From assembly GCF_013912005.1 (NCBI RefSeq), contig NZ_JACESB010000020.1, forward strand, positions 1-46,825: a stretch of 46,825 nt of DNA, given 5' to 3'. Below the pieces are notes generated by a model. That model worked only from the letters and a program-made list of their open reading frames with translations. It had not been told where the DNA came from and ran no database searches. The translations under genes were made by a program, and so were the position numbers. Below are positions 44,485 to 46,825 of this stretch, piece by piece. This stretch comes from Brevundimonas sp. GTDB lineage: Bacteria; Pseudomonadota; Alphaproteobacteria; Caulobacterales; Caulobacteraceae. The first letter of the stretch is position 1; the number at the start of each line of letters is the position of its first letter.

Positions 44485-44585
44485 GCCTGCAGGATGCCAG
44501 ACGCGCCGGAATCGGCCAAATCCTTGAACCGGCGGCCTGCAGCGCCTATTCCGCTGGCGCCGCCCCTCCCCTGTCCGGACCGATC

Positions 44586-44828
44586 ATGACCGCCGAAACC
44601 GAAACGCCCCAGTTGCTCCACCTCGTCATCGGCGGAGAGCTGCGTCACCTCGACGCCCCGGTGTTCCGCGACCTGTCGAAGGTCGAGTTCGTCGGCGCCT
44701 TCCCGAACTACGAGGAGGCCCGCAAGGCGTGGAAGGCCCGCGCCCAGGCGACGGTGGACAACGCCCACATGCGCTACTTCATCCTGCACGCCCACCGGCT
44801 GATCGATCCGCGCGGCGACGCCCACTAG
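44586..44828 (+). CDS. DUF4170 small protein
   Basis: 80 residues with the DUF4170 pattern (LLHLVIGGEL... VEFVGAFPNYEEARKAWKARAQATVDNAHMRYFILHAHRLIDP). In related alphaproteobacteria it lies near inositol phosphatase and lipid A/Kdo genes; here the following genes are small membrane proteins instead. Function unknown. Confidence 0.92.
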   Translation: MTAETETPQLLHLVIGGELRHLDAPVFRDLSKVEFVGAFPNYEEARKAWKARAQATVDNAHMRYFILHAHRLIDPRGDAH

Positions 44829-44889
44829 GCGGAACCTTGGCCGCGGCTGACGCGCTTCCCTTCCGACCGCCGCACAGGGAGAGCCGCCC

Positions 44890-45075
44890 ATGACCACCGC
44901 CCTCATCGTCGTCGTGCTGCTGGGCGTCGGCCTGGCCATCGTGCTGTGGGCGGCCCGCCGCAAGCCGTCCGACCGGCCGAACGTGCTGCCTGACGAGCCC
45001 GACACCGGCTGGAGCGATCCGCTGACGCCCGCCGACGCCCCGCCGCCGCCCGCCGATCCGGACCGCCGTCCGTGA
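44890..45075 (+). CDS. Small single-helix membrane protein
   Basis: 61 residues: helix ALIVVVLLGVGLAIVLWAA, then a polar, proline-rich tail. GGGAGAGCC precedes the ATG. Its stop overlaps the GTG of the next small gene (GTGA). No recognised family. Confidence 0.65.
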   Translation: MTTALIVVVLLGVGLAIVLWAARRKPSDRPNVLPDEPDTGWSDPLTPADAPPPPADPDRRP

Positions 45076-45296
45076 CCCTGTTCGGGCGGACGCTCGGCGG
45101 CGAGGAGATCGCCGGCCTCGCCTTCATGCTGGCCACGCTCGTCCTGTGGCTGTTCGTGCTGCGCGGCGAACGCGACTGGCGGCGCTGGTTCCGGGGCTGG
45201 GAGGCTGACCGCAAGGCCCGCCGCGAGGCGGAGACCGCCCAGCGCCCCCGCTCCGACGATCCGCCGTCCGGCTCCGCCCGCGGCCCGTGGGGCTGA
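45072..45296 (+). CDS. Small single-helix membrane protein
   Basis: 74 residues with a GTG start coupled to the previous gene. One helix (IAGLAFMLATLVLWLFVL) and a basic C-terminal tail (RDWRRWFRGWEADRKARRE), probably cytoplasmic. No recognised family; the two small proteins may act together. Confidence 0.65.
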   Translation: MTLFGRTLGGEEIAGLAFMLATLVLWLFVLRGERDWRRWFRGWEADRKARREAETAQRPRSDDPPSGSARGPWG

Positions 45297-45962
45297 TCAC
45301 TCCCGCCGGAGGAACTTCTCGGTCAGCAGCGTGCCCCACCACTGCGCCTTGAACTCCGCGCGGATCGCCTTCGGGTCGTAGGCCTCGCTGTCGATCCAGT
45401 CGATGAAGCTGACCCCCGTCGGCTCCACCTCCTTCAGATACTTCTCGAGGGTGTAGTCCAGCACTCCGGTCAGCCCCTCCCGGTGGTGCAGGTACTTCTT
45501 GTCCAGCTGCCGGATGGCCTCCGAGATGGGCTCGCCGAGGTGGAAGTGGCGGTACAGCACCGCCATCATCCCGGCCCGGTCGGCCCCCGACTTGCAGTGG
45601 ATCAGCACCGGATACTCGATGGTCCGGAACAGCTCCCGCGCCCGGTGGACGCGGTCCCGCTGCGGCGGATCGCGGCTGTCCAGCGGCGCGTCGATCAGGG
45701 TCAGCCCCAGCCGCGCGCAGGCGTCCTTCTCCAGCGCATAGTAGGCCTCGTCCCGCGCCCCGCGCAGGTTGATCACCGTGCGGATTCCCTGCCCTTTCCA
45801 GTACGCCAGCTGCCGCGGCGACGGCTGGTTGGTCCGCACCAGGTCCGGCCCCAGCCAGTGGGCGTTCATGAACCACCGCCTCAGGAAGGCGTGGTCCTTC
45901 CAGACGTAGTCCCATCGCGCCCGGAAGCGCCCGGCGGGGGTGGAGAGGTCGTAGCGCGACAT
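45297..45962 (-). CDS. Tyrosine/dual-specificity phosphatase-like protein
   Basis: 221 residues from ATG 45962; the in-frame ATG at 46031 gives a non-conserved extension. The P-loop is HCKSGADRAG with catalytic Cys123 and Arg129, and Asp94/Asp98 region (DAPLDSRD) may supply the general acid. It is a cysteine-based phosphatase of the DSP/PTP type; the substrate (phosphotyrosine protein or phosphoinositide) is unknown. Convergent with the small membrane gene and divergent from the glycine-rich protein gene. Confidence 0.9.
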   Translation of the reverse strand: MSRYDLSTPAGRFRARWDYVWKDHAFLRRWFMNAHWLGPDLVRTNQPSPRQLAYWKGQGIRTVINLRGARDEAYYALEKDACARLGLTLIDAPLDSRDPPQRDRVHRARELFRTIEYPVLIHCKSGADRAGMMAVLYRHFHLGEPISEAIRQLDKKYLHHREGLTGVLDYTLEKYLKEVEPTGVSFIDWIDSEAYDPKAIRAEFKAQWWGTLLTEKFLRRE

Positions 45963-46081
45963 GGACCGGAGATAGCGGCTCGGCGCCCCCGCGTCATGTC
46001 CCGCCGCGGACCGTGCCGGACCGGGCCGCATCGGCGGCCCGCCGCTTGCCCGATCTCCTTCCAGTTGAAGGAGTCTGTCCC

Positions 46082-46825
46082 ATGTCGAAACACGCCCTGC
46101 TCGCCGCCGCCGGTTTCGCGCTCGTCCTCGCCGCCGGTCCGGCCGCCGCCGGCGACCGCGGCGGCCATGGGGGACCGCCGTCCTGCGGCGGCGGCTGCGG
46201 TCACGGACCGCACCGCCCGCCCCAGCCGCCGCCCCACTACGGCGGGAACGTCAACATCAACGTCAACGCCTCGGCGCGCGCCTCCGCCTCGGCCTCGGCC
46301 AGCGCGCGCAGCTATCTGAACGCCCGCACCTGGACCGGCGGCTCCGGCTTCGGCCGCGGCGGCGGCGGGGGCGCCGTCTACGTCGGCGGCGGCGGCTATG
46401 CCGAGGGCGGCGCCATCGGCTACGGCGGCGGCTGGTACGCCCCGATCGAACATCTGGGACCGGCGCCCGTCAGCGCCCCGTTCGGCTACGCCGTCTACGG
46501 CTTCGGCCGCGAATACCTCGGCTGGCGCGGCGCGCCGGCCTACCGCCGCGACTGCGACTGCCGCGGCGGCCGCCGTGACCACGACTACGCCCGCGAACGC
46601 GCCTGGTACGAGGAACAGGCCCGCTACGAGGCGGAGTCCCGGTACGAGGCCGAGAGCTACGAGCGCTCGGAAAGCTACTACGAGGAGGAAGCCGAAGTCT
46701 GGGTGGAGCATGAGCGGCGCGAGGGGCCGCCGCCCCCGCCGGTCTATCGCGCGCCCCCGCCGCCGCTCATGCTCCTCCCAGACTTCGGCTTCCTCCTCGT
46801 AGTAGCTTTCCGAGCGCTCGTAGCT
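46082..46825 (+). CDS. Glycine-rich exported protein, 3' end cut and disturbed by inverted repeat
   Basis: 248 codons open to the window end. A signal peptide (1-23, AAA-G) is followed by a Cys/His/Pro-rich part, a low-complexity ASARASASASASA segment, glycine-rich stretches (GRGGGGGAVYVGGGG) and a Tyr/Glu-rich repeat region (YEEQARYEAESRYEAESYE). The final part from about 46761 is the reverse complement of 46655-46719, so the last ~20 residues (LLPDFGFLLVV...) are probably not the real C-terminus. Likely a surface or periplasmic structural protein; no function can be given. Confidence 0.7.
   Translation, partial: MSKHALLAAAGFALVLAAGPAAAGDRGGHGGPPSCGGGCGHGPHRPPQPPPHYGGNVNINVNASARASASASASARSYLNARTWTGGSGFGRGGGGGAVYVGGGGYAEGGAIGYGGGWYAPIEHLGPAPVSAPFGYAVYGFGREYLGWRGAPAYRRDCDCRGGRRDHDYARERAWYEEQARYEAESRYEAESYERSESYYEEEAEVWVEHERREGPPPPPVYRAPPPPLMLLPDFGFLLVVAFRALVA
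46655..46825. repeat. 65-bp inverted repeat ending at the window edge
   Basis: 46655-46719 and 46761-46825 are inverted copies, 65 bp each, with one mismatch (46704 against 46776) and a 41-base loop. The right arm ends exactly at the last base. The arm falls inside a coding region, which suggests a fold-back assembly or library artefact more than a natural cruciform. Confidence 0.9.

Noticed and set aside
46761-46825. Hydrophobic C-terminus (LLPDFGFLLVV) of the glycine-rich protein as a membrane anchor
   Set aside because: It is encoded by the right arm of the inverted repeat and is probably an artefact of the fold-back.
1-46825. CRISPR arrays, transposons, prophage or integrase genes
   Set aside because: Looked for but no direct-repeat/spacer arrays, transposase or phage proteins are seen; gene content is chromosomal throughout.

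Overview
The window is high-GC DNA packed with short-spaced, often ATGA- or TGATG-coupled genes. It looks like a chromosome segment of a stalked or swarmer alphaproteobacterium of the Caulobacterales (a Brevundimonas-, Phenylobacterium- or Caulobacter-like organism). The evidence is a SciP/DUF1153 CtrA-antagonist gene directly after the hook operon, divergent sigma-54 flagellar promoters with FlbD-type ftr elements and a perfect IHF site, an alphaproteobacterial LexA box (GTTC-N7-GTTC), and families such as DUF3297, DUF4170 and DUF3606. I see no phage, insertion sequence, CRISPR array or integrase. The assignment to a genus is inference.

Layout. 1-5611 (minus): a surface-polysaccharide O-acetylation cluster (two SGNH esterase-type proteins, an MBOAT acyltransferase, a one-helix membrane protein) running into a Tat-exported tyrosinase and a lipoprotein cut off by the window edge. 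5804-9433 (plus): scoAB CoA-transferase, a helical unknown and a DUF2254 membrane protein. 9467-14033 (minus): an Mla-type lipid transport operon (STAS-MlaE, MlaF, MlaD, auxiliary lipoprotein) ending in an HWE sensor kinase. 14152-16826 (minus): a two-gene DNA-repair unit, radical SAM protein plus UdgX-type uracil-DNA glycosylase with an extra N-terminal domain, under a LexA box. 16893-23494: flagellar genes, flgK-flgL leftward and fliK-flgD-flgE rightward from a shared control region at 19934-20314. 23641: sciP.

24047-36000 is a mixed housekeeping stretch: mnmA and a hemerythrin, a thioesterase, an HxlR regulator, tag, rnhB, pyruvate kinase with an adenine methyltransferase gene behind it, DUF3606, alkB, a host-attachment-type protein, tRNA-Leu(UAA) and an M28 peptidase. 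36116-45296 (mostly plus): alpha/beta hydrolase, aldo/keto reductase, small XRE protein, UbiD, M14 carboxypeptidase, MAPEG protein, PmbA/TldE, CysQ-like phosphatase, DUF4170 and small membrane proteins. The window closes with a tyrosine phosphatase (minus) and a glycine-rich exported protein (plus) that runs into a 65-bp inverted repeat ending exactly at the last base.

The strongest candidates for an under-described system are (i) the SOS-controlled radical SAM/UdgX pair, whose radical SAM member ends in a sliding-clamp-type QLSLF peptide, and (ii) the O-acetylation/tyrosinase/lipoprotein cluster. The flagellar control region is a detailed conserved version of a known Caulobacter arrangement.
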